In this document: positions 32,388-43,434 of the stretch, one piece after another
Layout of the letters: every line of letters starts with the position of its first letter
Numbering within the stretch: position 1 is the first letter of the stretch
DNA from: Gonatopus flavifemur
Lineage: Eukaryota > Arthropoda > Insecta > Hymenoptera > Dryinidae
DNA length: 64,000 nucleotides
Assembly (NCBI GenBank): GCA_018340375.1
Contig: JAFFJZ010000016.1
Span: forward strand, 7,180,829 to 7,244,828
Direction of reading: 5' to 3'
Position numbers and translations under genes: made by a program
Notes under the pieces: model-generated
The model's input: the letters and a program-made list of their open reading frames with translations, nothing else
Databases searched by the model: none
What the model was told of the DNA's origin: nothing

Positions 32388-33650
32388 ATGATGGCGCTCT
32401 CTCGGGTAAAATATTCCGGAGGTAAACTAGTCTCCCGTTCGGATCTCCGGGTGGAGGCTGCTCGAGGAAGCTTCATCAGCAAGGAACGAAAACCGAAGAA
32501 TAGGATAGGGAAAAGAAACAACATTCTTCGAGTCGGAGCGTGGAATGTTAGATCACTGAGGCAAGCGGGAAAATTAGAAAATTTGAAATTAGAAATGAAT
32601 AGGTTGAATATAGACGTAATGGGGATTAGCGAAATGAGATGGCCACAAGAGGGCGATTTCTGGAGTGGGGATTATAGAATAATTCATACAGGATCAAAGA
32701 ACGGTCAAGCAGGTGTAGGAATTGTAATGCATAAAAGAGTAGGAAATAGAATAGAAAATTATTTGCAACATAATGAACGTGTGATGATGGTTAGAATCAG
32801 AACAAAACCGGTAGACACAGTCATAGTCCAAGTATACATGCCCACATCTGCATATTCGGAGGAAGATATTGAAAAAACGTACGAAGAAATAGAAGAAGTG
32901 ATAGAACATGTAAAGGGAGAAGAGAATTTGATAGTGATGGGGGATTGGAATGCGGTAGTAGGACAAGGAAAAGAGGACAACATTATAGGAGATTTCGCGT
33001 TAGGGAGGAGGAACGATAGAGGACAACGTTTAGTCGAATTTTGTGAAAATCATAAGATGGTTATCACAAACACTTTATTCGAAAATCATCCAAGAAGAAT
33101 CTACACTTGGAAAATGCCAGGAGATACAGCAAGATACCAAATTGATTACATATTAGTGAAACAAAGATTTAGAAACCAAGTGAAAAACTGTGAAACTTAT
33201 CCCGGTGCAGATATAGATAGTGATCATAATATGTTGATGATGAAATGTTCTCTGAAATTCAAATCTCTGAAGAAGAAAAGGAAAATGCAGAAAAGATGGA
33301 ATTTGAAGAACCTCAAGCAAAAACAAACACATGAGGCATTCGAGAGAATGTTGGATGAAAAATTGGGAGATCAAAAAGAGAAAGACTTGGGAATAGAGAG
33401 GAGATGGACAAAGATGAAGGGGAATATAAGAGAATGTGCGGATAAGATTTTGAAGAATGATGGAGTAGAAGCTAAAAACCCATGGATAACGGGAGAAATT
33501 TTAGAATTGATGAATGAAAGAAGAAAATACAAGAATAATGATAGCCAAGAAGGCCAGCAACGATACAAATCATTGAGAAATAAAATAATAAGAGAATCAA
33601 GGAAAGCAAAAGAACAGTTTAGGTTTTCTTCTGTAAATCTGCGAAACTGA
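32388..33650 (+). CDS. non-LTR retrotransposon ORF, endonuclease domain, 3' truncated
   Basis: The frame encodes an exonuclease-endonuclease-phosphatase (AP-like) domain of a LINE. In order: 'VGAWNVRSLRQAGKLENL' (residues about 48-65), the catalytic Glu block 'GISEMRW', 'VYMPTSAYSEEDIE', the Asp/Asn block 'VMGDWNAVVGQ', 'RNDRGQRLVEFC', 'TWKMPGDTARYQIDYILV' and the final 'DSDHNMLM'. It resembles proteins commonly labelled craniofacial development protein 2-like, which are LINE endonucleases. A basic segment follows (residues 290-400). The reverse transcriptase that should come next is missing: near 33620 the sequence changes abruptly to the AGGTTT-rich flank and a stop follows. LINEs usually lose their 5' end, so this 3' loss points to a later deletion or rearrangement. 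The endonuclease frame itself has no stop. Confidence 0.85.
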   Translation: MMALSRVKYSGGKLVSRSDLRVEAARGSFISKERKPKNRIGKRNNILRVGAWNVRSLRQAGKLENLKLEMNRLNIDVMGISEMRWPQEGDFWSGDYRIIHTGSKNGQAGVGIVMHKRVGNRIENYLQHNERVMMVRIRTKPVDTVIVQVYMPTSAYSEEDIEKTYEEIEEVIEHVKGEENLIVMGDWNAVVGQGKEDNIIGDFALGRRNDRGQRLVEFCENHKMVITNTLFENHPRRIYTWKMPGDTARYQIDYILVKQRFRNQVKNCETYPGADIDSDHNMLMMKCSLKFKSLKKKRKMQKRWNLKNLKQKQTHEAFERMLDEKLGDQKEKDLGIERRWTKMKGNIRECADKILKNDGVEAKNPWITGEILELMNERRKYKNNDSQEGQQRYKSLRNKIIRESRKAKEQFRFSSVNLRN

Positions 33651-34786
33651 AGGTTTTTTGGGTGACATCTAGAGGGAAGTAATATTCCCACTTGGCAACA
33701 CTGTCGCCAAGTAAACAGTCGAAAAGAGTTTGAATTTCATGAATTGAAAAATACTGGGTGATACGGCTCAACAAAACATGTCAGTGTTCCTTCACCACTC
33801 TTTTCTAGGATATACAGTTTTTTGGAGAAAAAATAAAAACTACACATTCTTTCGTAGCAAAAATCAATGTTCCTCAACACTAGATTTGTTCCATGTGATT
33901 GATGTTTGGATGAATCGGGAAGAATCTTGCGGATTTCAATTCATGAAACTCCCCCGGAGACCATAATGTTACGAAAGTTTTTGATTTCAATTAATAAAAA
34001 ATTTATAAACTTTTAATTCGAAGTGAAAATCATGTTTTTCACGATTTGCATTAGAAAAGTGGTGGAGGAAGTACGAGCTACAAAAAACTTCCAGCGACAA
34101 ACTTGTTCGCTAGTGTATGGACTATCTTTATTGAAAATTTCAGATCAATTGGAGTGTTAGTTTGCGGAATACTGCGGATCATTTATAAGCGCGCAACGGA
34201 AATATGTCACGATTACGTGTCGTTTACCGACTGAATACCAGGGTCCGTAGGGAAGACTGTATTCGCTCACTTTCCCCATTACAGTTTATGTATTCGAATA
34301 TCGAACTATTTTTACAATGTTTTATTTTCTCTATCCATATTCTTGTTACAAACAATTTGTTTAAAGTTACCGACAGTTTAACTCGCTGAGCGCTTGAAAT
34401 CACGTACAACACTGATCATATTGGGTAATACCCAAAAGGGGGTCAAAACAAATCATGAAAAATATACATATTCAGATCGATTTAACGAAGAATATTCTTG
34501 TAAGGAATCCAATGTTTCCATTTTCACGCATATTTTTCATGATAAAAATTGAAAACTCAAAGCACTTTCTGGCCTCAAACCAACAGTTTCGAAAACATAA
34601 CTCACGAGTACTCAGTCGAGTACTCGGTTGTTTGTTGACTTTTCAATCAATAAAAACCGTTGAAAAGTGATTATGGTCACTTGGTCAGCTACTTTGGAAG
34701 CCTCCGAAATCGAATCAAATGGTCAGGATGTGTGCTCAATAGCATACCGATAGTCACAATACGGGATTCAGTGGAAAGCTTAATTT

Positions 34787-35085
34787 GGGGTTACCAGATC
34801 GCCGGCGGCCGGAATGAGGACACCTCCCCTGCCATACCTGATGACCTTTTTTTTTCTTTTTTAGAGACCAGTATAAATCAGACCGTGCTTTTTATATATT
34901 ATATATCTTTATTTTAAATATCTAATACAGCATAACGAGCATATAATATTTGACTTAGAAATCGAATTGAAAATTTTTATGGAAAATTCATAAAAATGAG
35001 GACACTGGCCAAAAAAAGAGGACACGACCTGCAACTGGTATAAATGAGGACATGTCCACTAAAATGAGGACGTCTGGTAACCCTA
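34787..35085. mobile_element. hAT-like MITE, 299 bp, 8-bp target duplication
   Basis: GGGGTTACCAGA at the left and TCTGGTAACCCTA at the right are inverted, and CTTAATTT stands on both sides (34779-34786 and 35086-35093). Sub-terminal GAATGAGGACAC / AATGAGGACG words repeat. The 8-bp duplication places it with hAT-type transposons (inference from family rules). Confidence 0.8.
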
Positions 35086-35232
35086 CTTAATTTGTTGAAT
35101 GTTATTCAATCACAAATCAATGCCTATCGAGGATTATATTCAACGTACCTCGACAAAAAGAAGTATCGAGAGAATTTGGAATTTCATAAAACTTCCTTCA
35201 ACACACATGTTCCTCATTGTTGAATGAAGTTT

Positions 35233-35341
35233 CCCTAACAACACAATGTGTCTCTGGGACGTTTTCTGAATTTTTATAAAACCTCTCCTACGTTCTACAA
35301 ACCTTTCATAAACGTTCCAGTGGCACGTTGTGCTGTCTGGG
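35233..35341. mobile_element. CCCnAACAACACA-type MITE
   Basis: CCCTAACAACACAATGTGTC and the right end GGCACGTTGTGCTGTCTGGG are inverted; the inner parts TGGGACGTT / AACGTTCCA also pair. Confidence 0.65.
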
Positions 35342-36255
35342 TTTCAAAGGAATTGGAAAACAAAAAAGAATGATTAGGAATACGAACCCAACATGAACTC
35401 ATCGATGAATCATAACATTCAACAAATTATGTTTTCCATAGTATCCCGTATTCCGCAACTATTCGTATACTACATTGAAAGAATTTTATTGTGAAAATCA
35501 CCGTGAAATTCCAGTAATCGAAGGACAAGTAAAAAATTTTCAAAAAATTACTGTGCAGCCTGTAAAAATCAGTGAGTTTTTGAACAGTTGAGAGTGATAT
35601 TTTTCATGAGTTTTACGACATGCACAGTGATATTGTTAAAAAATTCCTACTTGTCCCTTGATCACCGAAAATTCACGGTTATTGTTCAAATGAAATTCTT
35701 TCAGTGTATTGAGCACACATTCAAGGAATTTCATTTGATTTCGTTAACAAACGACCGAGTATTCGTGAGTTATGTTTTCGAAACTGTTGGTTTGAGACCG
35801 AAAAGTGCTTTGGGTTTTTAATTTTTATCATGGAAAATATGCGTGGAAATGGAAACATGGGATTCCTTACAAGAATATTCTTCGTTACATCGATCTGAAT
35901 ATGTATATATTTTTCATGATTTGTTTTGACCTCCTTTTTGGTATTGCCCAATATGCTCAGTGTTGTACGTGATTTCAAGCGCTCAGCGAGTTAAACTTTC
36001 TGTAACTTCAATCAAATTTCTTATAAAAAGGACATGGTTAGAAAAAATGGGACCTTGCGAAAATAGTTCGATATGCGAATACATAAACTTTAGTTGGAAA
36101 AGTGAGCGAATAGTCTTCCCTACGGATCCTGGTATTCAGTCGGTGAAAGATACGTAATCGTAATAAATTTCCGTTGCGCGCTTATAAATAATCCGCTGTA
36201 TCCCGCAAACTAACGCTCCAATTGATCTGAAATTTTCAATACAGTTAGTCCACAC

Positions 36256-36500
36256 ACTACACTGTTGAAAAAAATTTGTGAATTTCAAACACAAAATTTG
36301 GAAGCATTGACACACACTTTTGTGTATTAAATTTAACACGAATTTTGTGAGATTCAAATCAATTTTTGTGTAAAAACCATTTCAAGATAATATTGTGTTT
36401 GAATTTCAATAAAAGTGTGGGAGATTCAATACAAAAATATGTGTGTTAAGGTGATATTAGCAGTTACCATCCGAGCACGTTGGTTAGAAGAGGACAGGTC
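36256..36500. other. AT-rich spacer with TTTGTG words
   Basis: CACTGTTGAAAAAAATTTGTG begins a stretch in which TTTGTGnATT and its complement recur to about 36445. It looks like another end-plus-iterated-word element, but no second end is seen before the LTR. Confidence 0.4.
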
Positions 36501-36797
36501 TGATCGTGCCGGTGCACTATTAAAAAAAAGAGATAAGCTGTAGTCAAGCTTACAAAAAAACTGATTTATTATAAAAAAGCTATTATAATTATTGGACATA
36601 TAAATACATTTGAGACGTTGGACATTTACGTGTTGTTGGGCTCGCGTGTTGCAGCGTACTGAGCAACTCCGATGCCACAGCCTCGATCAACGAGACAAAA
36701 CGCCACCATACGGTCGAACTTACAATATATTGGGCATAGTCGGTAAAGAAAATAGAAATATGAAGGAAATAAGAGATTACACTTATGAAATCGACCA
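36501..36797 (-). repeat. BEL/Pao LTR (3' LTR)
   Basis: It appears identical to 43435-43731. TATAAT-like and AATAAA-like signals on the minus strand are not striking. Confidence 0.95.
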
Positions 36798-36942
36798 AGC
36801 CGGCTGCCTTGAAAGCCTTGACTTTCAACACTCGTTAGCTTTACAATTCGTCAGTTTTATCAGCTTACTGCATATAATCATCTATACATCAATCGTACAT
36901 ATATAAACTAATAGAAAAGACATGAAAAATCAAGGTAAAAGC

Positions 36943-39900
36943 TTAAACTTCTATAGGCAATATACAAATTTTAGAGAGAGACCTAACAACTTGCCCATTT
37001 TGTGTTTTAATACTAGCTGTGCGGATTAGTTCATCCCTACCTTCGTGCAGCTCTAGAATCCTACCCAAGCGCCAACTCATAGGAGGAGTTTTGTCATCAC
37101 GAATAATTACCATCGCGCCAAGTTTCAAATTTTCGTTGGAATTCACCGCTTTCCATTTATAACGATGTTGCAATTGCGTGAGATAATCTCGCGACCATCT
37201 CTTCCAAAAGTGTTGCTGCTTTTGGATAAGCAGCTGATATCTGCTTAAACGGTTTAATTTCACGTCACTTATGTCCGCTTCTGGAAGAGTAGTCAACGAT
37301 TCCCCGATTAAAAAATGACCAGGAGTTAATACAAAAAGATCGCCTGGGTCATCGGACATTGGCGTTAACGGTCGAGAATTTAGACAGGACTCAACTTGTG
37401 CTGCAAGCGTGCACAATTCTTCAAATGACAAAGGAGTCTGATTCAATACGGCCTTTAAATGCGCTTTAGCGGATTTGACCGCGGTTTCCCATAAGCCTCC
37501 CATGTGTGGCGACTGAGGAGGTATAAAGTGCCATTTGATAGCTTCGCTAGATGCGAACTCGATTACTCGCTCTTGATGAGACGGTGCATGTAATAACTCG
37601 TATAATGATTTTATTTTCTTACTAGCTCCGACGAAATTTGTACCGTTGTCGGAGTACACGTTAAGGCATTTCCCACGTCTAGCTATGAAGCGCTTGAACG
37701 CGTTCAAAAACATTTCGGTACTAAGGTTGGATGCTATCTCCAAGTGAACCGCTTTTGTCGCCATGCATACAAATAAGCAAAGATATGCCTTATCGGTTTT
37801 GTTTCGTGAGAGCTTAATAGTGAAAGGACCGGCGTAATCAACTCCCGTATTGAAGAAAGCACGGGACGGATTGACTCTCACAGGAGGAAGGGGGCTCATT
37901 AGTTGAGTAACACTATCAGGGTGTTTTCTAAAGCACAATATGCATTTCCTTAGAACTGATTTAATTGTACTTCGTGCGGTAAGGATCCAATATTTCTGCC
38001 TGATGGCGGCGAGGATAGCCAATTGTCCGGCATGTAACTGTTTATAATGATAATTTTGAATCAACAGGGTTGTGAAATGATCACGAGCAGGCAGAATTAT
38101 TGGATGTCGTGTACAGTACGGAACCTGGGCTTCATGTAAACGTCCTCCAACCCTCAACAACCCAGCATCATCCAAAAACGGATTGAGCGTCAATAATCTA
38201 CTTTTCAAGCTGATCGGCCGTTGTTCTTGGAGATCGTTGATTTCGTCGGCGAAGTGTTGAATTTGTGCTGCCCTAATGATCCTGTCCCTGGCTTGTGAAA
38301 TTTCATCCACTGTTAATGGACCAGTTGTTATTGTCGATCCCTTTGCTTTTTTGATGCAATTTTGCATAAATCGTAGACAATATGCAATTGTGCGCTGCAG
38401 ACGTGAAAGTGATGAAAATCTGTCGGTTAAGTTTTCTTGTGTATTCGTAACCTGCATCGAAATCACTGGACCTTTTCGTTCAAAATTTTTGATAGATTGA
38501 TCATGTTGTATGTTAGAGTCAGGCCAACACGTTGACGGTTCTTGAAGCCAGGCTGGTCCCGACCACCAAAGGTTTGCGCGCGAGATTTCTTCAGGCCAGA
38601 TGCCGCGTGAAATAATGTCCGCTGGGTTGTCCTTAGATGAAACATGTTTCCAATCTGATTTGTTTGTGTGAGTATGGATTTTCGCAACTCTATTGCCTAC
38701 GAACGTTTTCCATGTCGCTGGTTCACCCTGAATCCACGCAAGAGTCACGCTTGAGTCGGTCCAATAGAAACAAGTGCTGATAGGCATCGTCATAGAATCT
38801 CGAACTCTCTTGACAAACTTGGCAAGCAACAAAGCTCCGCATAATTCCAATCTGGGAATGCAAATTGTTTTCAGTGGCGCGACCTTCGATTTTGCGCAAA
38901 GTAGAGATGTTGTGATAATGTTATTCGAATTAATGGATCTCGTGTAAATACAGGCTCCATATGCTGCTTCTGAAGCATCGCAGAATCCGTGAAGCTCTAC
39001 TTTAGCCGCATCATTATCTAGCGCATATCGTGGTACCCTCAAGTGGCAAAGCTCTGGCAAAGACTGCTGATACCTCCGCCATGTAGTATACAAGTCCATA
39101 GGAACCGGCTCATCCCAGTCCAAACGTAACTGCCAAAGCTGCTGCAGAATTCGCTTGGCGTGAATAGTAACCGGACCCACGAGGCCGAGTGGATCAAAAA
39201 TTTGTGAGATGATGGACAAAATGGATCTTTCAGTAACCCTTTGATCAGATATTTCACTGTCGATCTTGAATTGAAGCGTGTCCGTGGATGGAAACCAAGT
39301 CAAGCCTAGAGTCTTGACTGGTGTGCCGATGATATAAAGCTCCCGAGAAGATGGCGCGTCAGGAATCAGTTCTTGTTTATTCGAGTTCCATTTTCTTAAA
39401 TGAAATCCTCCAGTCTTGAGAATCGCTGATATATCATCTCGCAGCCGTCTCACCGTAGTTACGTCGTTCCCTCCAGTTATCAAATCGTCGACGTAGAAGT
39501 CTCTTTTTATTATTTCCGCGGCCTTGGGAAACTCAGCTTTGTTCTCTTCAGCTAATTGAAACAAGCAGCGGATTGCCAGGAATGCCGCCAAATTGACTCC
39601 ATAAGTTACTGTCGTCATCTGATAAGAACGTATGGGTTGAGAAGGATCGCTACGCCAAACGACACGTTGATACCTTTGATGTTCGGGAGCAATTCTTACC
39701 TGGCGGTACATTTTTTCCACGTCCGCAACTATTATATACCTATGTTGCCTGAATCGTAACAAGATATCAAAGAGCTCACTTTGTATAGTAGGTCCGACCA
39801 TTAGTATGTCGTTCAGTGATTTTCCTGTAGTTCTGCAAGTCGGAATTTTCTGAGTAATATGATCCAGTATTAAAAAAGGTAAAGTAATTTTGAACGCGTT

Positions 39901-41511
39901 GAATTTAGATTGAATCTTTGCATTCACAATAGCGATAGCCCGAGAGGAAGTACCGTTGATGCTCGACACAGTTTGATTAGTATTTGAAATCTTCAACTTT
40001 AATTGATCACATACGTCTTTACGAATGAAATTCGATTGGGATCCACTATCGAGAAGTACCCTCATTTCGTGTGGTTGACCATTCCGATCAAAAATATTTA
40101 CAATGGCTGTTGACAATAGAACCTGCGGCCGCTGAGCGGAAGAACAAGCCGATATTGTTGGTTCCGAAGAATTTCTTATTTCAAGAAGTTGTGTGTTTGG
40201 ATTCGTATTGGTTTTGTTTGTCCGCTCATCAGTCTGCACATTGCAATTGTCAGATGACGTTACAGAATTTAAGTTACCGTGTAGCAAAGAATGGTGTCGT
40301 TTTCCGCAGTGTTTACAGTTTTGAGAAACGCAAGCTTTATTCTTATGATTGGCGCCTAAACAGTTTGTACATAAGTTCAAGTTTCTTATTTTATCTTGTC
40401 GCGCATGAATAGGCATTCGAAGAAACGTGTCACAAGTATATATTCTATGATTCTTTTTGCATACGGGGCATGATCTTATTTGATTAGTGGTAGCAGCATG
40501 AGCTGAAGTTCGCGGTAATAACGTCACTTTCTTGGCTGCGATCGATGAAGAGTCTTTCGGTAGATTTGTAACTTTCAACGTTTCCAATATTTGAGCTCTT
40601 TCAATTAAAAATTTTGTCAAGTCTTGTAGACGTTTTAGATTATTTTTAGTTGATTGTGTTTCCCATTCGCGTTTTGTATTATAATCTAATTTATCAGAAA
40701 CGATTTTGATCATCAAGGTGTCCCAATGATTAATGGGTTCTTTGAGGACCTCTAACGCTTTGAGATGCTTCGTATAATGATCTACTAAATTTCTCAAAGA
40801 TGTAGGAGAATCCTTTTGAACGGTGAGAACATTGAAAAGTGCTTCAACGTGATTCTTAGCGGCTAATCGAGAGTTGTCGTATCTAGCTTTCAATAAGTCG
40901 ATAGCGACTCTATAATTTGCCGCAGTTAATTCAATTGATTCGATAACTTGTTTTGCTGGATCCTCCAGTGCAGAGATTAAATAACAAAATTTTTGTATGT
41001 CACTCAATCTATCGTTTGCATCGATAACAGCCGAGAAGGTGCTTATGAATTGTTGCCATTTATCGTAAGCCCCATTGAATTTTGGCAATACGAATTCTGG
41101 TAATTTGACAGATGCATTTACATTGTAGTTATTTCCGTTATTCCCGTTATTATCGTTATTTTCTCTATTTTCCAAAGGCCTTATATTTGACGTACTTGCA
41201 ACTGCAGGTTCGCCCTGCTCATAACTTTTTAGCAATACTTTAGCTTTAGCCAGCGTGGAAAAATAGGACTGCTCAAATTCATCGCGTTCTTTATTATGTT
41301 CTATTTGGGTATTTTCATCGAGACCTAAATCTTCTATTTGATTTTGAACTTCGTCAAATTTATCGGCTAATTCTTTTATTTTATTATATCTTACTGCTAA
41401 ATTCTCGAAATTTTCTTGACTGGGAGCAAAACTGGACATGGACTGTACGAAACGCGTGATTTGAGTTTTATATTGTCCTCTCGTTCTTCTAAGTTTATTA
41501 ATTTCCTCCAT
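36943..41511 (-). CDS. BEL/Pao Gag-Pol polyprotein, 1522 aa, internal deletion
   Basis: Domains in order: Gag with the DUF1759-type core 'LPKFNGAYDKWQQFISTF' (residues about 135-155); zinc knuckles with 'CPVCKKNHRIYTC' and 'CKHCGKRHHSLLH' (about 345-405); aspartic protease 'VLLDSGSQSNFI' (about 480); reverse transcriptase 'VADVEKMYRQVRI' and 'RDFYVDDLITGG'; RNase H 'ELHGFCDASEAAYGA'; integrase with a zinc-binding region, 'GVDYAGPF', 'YSDNGTNF' and 'PHMGGLWE' (D,D,E); and the DUF5641-type tail 'LGRILELHEGRDELIR'. Start ATG 41511 gives 'MEEINKL'. Near residue 557 (about 39840) the protease end 'ITQKIPT' is followed directly by 'TGKSLNDIL'. The linker and the first part of the reverse transcriptase (with the usual YLPHH and TKLRVVFD-type motifs) are absent, yet the frame stays open. 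Such a copy probably depends on enzymes from intact relatives. Confidence 0.95.
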   Translation of the reverse strand: MEEINKLRRTRGQYKTQITRFVQSMSSFAPSQENFENLAVRYNKIKELADKFDEVQNQIEDLGLDENTQIEHNKERDEFEQSYFSTLAKAKVLLKSYEQGEPAVASTSNIRPLENRENNDNNGNNGNNYNVNASVKLPEFVLPKFNGAYDKWQQFISTFSAVIDANDRLSDIQKFCYLISALEDPAKQVIESIELTAANYRVAIDLLKARYDNSRLAAKNHVEALFNVLTVQKDSPTSLRNLVDHYTKHLKALEVLKEPINHWDTLMIKIVSDKLDYNTKREWETQSTKNNLKRLQDLTKFLIERAQILETLKVTNLPKDSSSIAAKKVTLLPRTSAHAATTNQIRSCPVCKKNHRIYTCDTFLRMPIHARQDKIRNLNLCTNCLGANHKNKACVSQNCKHCGKRHHSLLHGNLNSVTSSDNCNVQTDERTNKTNTNPNTQLLEIRNSSEPTISACSSAQRPQVLLSTAIVNIFDRNGQPHEMRVLLDSGSQSNFIRKDVCDQLKLKISNTNQTVSSINGTSSRAIAIVNAKIQSKFNAFKITLPFLILDHITQKIPTCRTTGKSLNDILMVGPTIQSELFDILLRFRQHRYIIVADVEKMYRQVRIAPEHQRYQRVVWRSDPSQPIRSYQMTTVTYGVNLAAFLAIRCLFQLAEENKAEFPKAAEIIKRDFYVDDLITGGNDVTTVRRLRDDISAILKTGGFHLRKWNSNKQELIPDAPSSRELYIIGTPVKTLGLTWFPSTDTLQFKIDSEISDQRVTERSILSIISQIFDPLGLVGPVTIHAKRILQQLWQLRLDWDEPVPMDLYTTWRRYQQSLPELCHLRVPRYALDNDAAKVELHGFCDASEAAYGACIYTRSINSNNIITTSLLCAKSKVAPLKTICIPRLELCGALLLAKFVKRVRDSMTMPISTCFYWTDSSVTLAWIQGEPATWKTFVGNRVAKIHTHTNKSDWKHVSSKDNPADIISRGIWPEEISRANLWWSGPAWLQEPSTCWPDSNIQHDQSIKNFERKGPVISMQVTNTQENLTDRFSSLSRLQRTIAYCLRFMQNCIKKAKGSTITTGPLTVDEISQARDRIIRAAQIQHFADEINDLQEQRPISLKSRLLTLNPFLDDAGLLRVGGRLHEAQVPYCTRHPIILPARDHFTTLLIQNYHYKQLHAGQLAILAAIRQKYWILTARSTIKSVLRKCILCFRKHPDSVTQLMSPLPPVRVNPSRAFFNTGVDYAGPFTIKLSRNKTDKAYLCLFVCMATKAVHLEIASNLSTEMFLNAFKRFIARRGKCLNVYSDNGTNFVGASKKIKSLYELLHAPSHQERVIEFASSEAIKWHFIPPQSPHMGGLWETAVKSAKAHLKAVLNQTPLSFEELCTLAAQVESCLNSRPLTPMSDDPGDLFVLTPGHFLIGESLTTLPEADISDVKLNRLSRYQLLIQKQQHFWKRWSRDYLTQLQHRYKWKAVNSNENLKLGAMVIIRDDKTPPMSWRLGRILELHEGRDELIRTASIKTQNGQVVRSLSKICILPIEV

Positions 41512-41858
41512 TTTTGCATAAATATTACAATATTATATTCTTGTTTTATTTATTATCTGAGTGATTTTTTCCGTGAAGAGTTTTGATCTAAATGTATTGA
41601 AAAAGTCGAGCTGCACGAAATAAACAAAGGAATGGACTTACTTTTACGATGATATAAGGTAAATACAAATGTTTTGATGACTTTTGTCGTTGCGAAGAGA
41701 TCGTAGTACAAAATAATCAATGTGTTTGTGTTGTGCCTGTGTGGCGTGGAATATCGAACGTCGTGATCGATGTATGCTGGTGAGTGCGTCCTTTCCGACA
41801 GAGCGCGTTGATGTACAAAGATGGTTGCTGTAACGTACGATGATGATGAAACGATTAT
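41512..41858 (-). other. BEL/Pao 5' leader, proximal part
   Basis: Untranslated sequence between the polyprotein start and the inserted foldback element; no other frame is seen. Confidence 0.6.
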
Positions 41859-41859
41859 A

Positions 41860-43220
41860 CAGGGTGATTCAAAATTCCCGCACTCTTTTTTGGGAGTAGA
41901 TTCCTGATGAAATTCTAAAACGATTCGTCTTTTCGCACAATGCTCTCCGACGCAAAATTTCCGAGATATAATTAATTAAACTTGACTAATTATGGGGTGG
42001 GTCCATCGGTCATTCAGGAGCGTCATAACAGAACAAGAGAGAAAGGTGCTTGCAGAGGGCGCTCATACGATCAGCTGATCGGTATAATCGATACGATTTA
42101 CCAACATACAAATTGGTAAATTTTCTATGTAGAACGATTGAATTCGTCGACACTGTGGAAAAATTGATTATTGTCATGAATTCTTATCACGATATGCTGT
42201 AGGTGAAAGTTGTGATTTCAGTAATGATTTTTATTACGCAGACAAATGTAAAATAGTGTTATTTCGTAGGGATAGGGATTCAAGTGGGAGTAAAAAGTAT
42301 AACTACTCGTTTTCAATCAGAATTTCCATGTAAAGAAGAAAACATGAGAATCTTCATTCATCCGATACCCAATTTGAACGGTTTGATTAGTAAGTTTAAC
42401 ACAAGAGATTGGATTCCGGATCCTGTATTCTGATTGGTCGAGAATCAATGTATGTTAGATCAATCCTCGGCCGTTTCAAATGATTCTTCTGAAGAATGTG
42501 TTTTCGACTTATCCCAACCACAACATTGAACAATGATGAATTTATTCGAATTCACCCTTTTTACATCATTCGATGATTATAAAGGGTTTATCGAACGTTA
42601 ATTACGTAGAAGTTGGAGTAAGTTATTCTTCAGGAGAATCATTTGAAATGGCCAAGGATTGATCTAACATACATTGATCCTCGACGAATCAGAATACAGG
42701 ATTCGGAATCCAATCTCTTGTGTTAAACTTACTAATCAAACCGTTCAAATTGGGTATCGGATGAATGAAAATTCTCATGTTTTCTTCTTTACATGAAAAT
42801 CCTGATTGAAAACGAGTAGTTATACTTTTTTCTCCCACTTGAATCCCTATCCCTACGAAATAACACTATTTTACATCCGTCTGCGTAATAAAAATCATTA
42901 CTGAAATTACAACTTTCACCTACAGCATATCGTGATAAGAATTCATGACAATAATCAATTTTACCAATTCGTATGTTGGTAAATCGTATCGATTATACCG
43001 ATCAGCTGATCGTATGAGCGCCCTCTGCAAGCACCTTCCTCTCTTGTTCTGTTATGACGCTCCTGAATGACCGATGGATCCACCTCATAATTAGTCAACT
43101 TTAATTAATTATATCTCGGAAATTATGCGTCGGAGAGCATTGTGCAAAAGGACAAGTCGTTTTAGAATTTCATCAGGAATCTACTCCCAAAAAAGAGTGC
43201 GCGAATTTTGAATCACCCTG
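41860..43220. mobile_element. 1.36-kb foldback element inside BEL leader, CAGGGTG ends
   Basis: CAGGGTGATTCAAAATTCCC and ...GGGAATTTT-type complement ending AATCACCCTG, flanked by TA, match the element at 11253-13502 almost base for base over the arms. The loop is much shorter (joined near 42600-42640) and the right arm lacks a short block after CAATAATCAATTTT (near 42960). It is the younger, simpler version of the two. Confidence 0.9.
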
Positions 43221-43414
43221 TATACGTTTCGTATGTTATACACTTCACGAGTTTCACTGTTTGAAACTTTTATACACTTCACATGCTTCACGATTTGAAA
43301 TGATGTGCTTGTATAACGTTGAATGTTTCAGATGCGAGTTAGCTTATATGACGCCATTAATTTTGAAATGTGGCATCGTTTTCAATGTACGCGAATCCAA
43401 CGTCTCGCCAGTCG

Positions 43415-43434
43415 GAATCGGGTTCGAAGGACCA
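43415..43434 (-). other. primer-binding site candidate
   Basis: On the minus strand TGGTCCTTCGAACCCGAT begins directly after the 5' LTR end, the place and TGG start expected for a tRNA primer site. I do not name the tRNA. Confidence 0.5.

Larger units (their letters stand above)
33740..36255. mobile_element. foldback relative of the CCGGATGCA family, interrupted
   Basis: The left arm (34122-34630) and the right arm (35735-36255) are reverse complements: GTTTACCGACTGAATACCAG with its match near 36130-36150, and AAAATATACATATTCAGATCG (34458) with CGATCTGAATATGTATAT (35891). The left side also extends outward to about 33740 with the family landmarks CTTCCAGCGAC and AATTCGAAGTGAAAATCA; the right side lacks that part. 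A hAT-like MITE (34787-35085) and a CCCnAACAACAC MITE (35233-35341) lie in the loop. Confidence 0.7.

Noticed and set aside
36589..36831. Open frames of about 80 codons repeated at 43523-43732
   Set aside because: They are simply the same LTR sequence read at both ends of the BEL element.
37000..41500. Intact, autonomous retroelement
   Set aside because: The long open frame suggests it at first, but the segment between protease and the reverse transcriptase core is missing.
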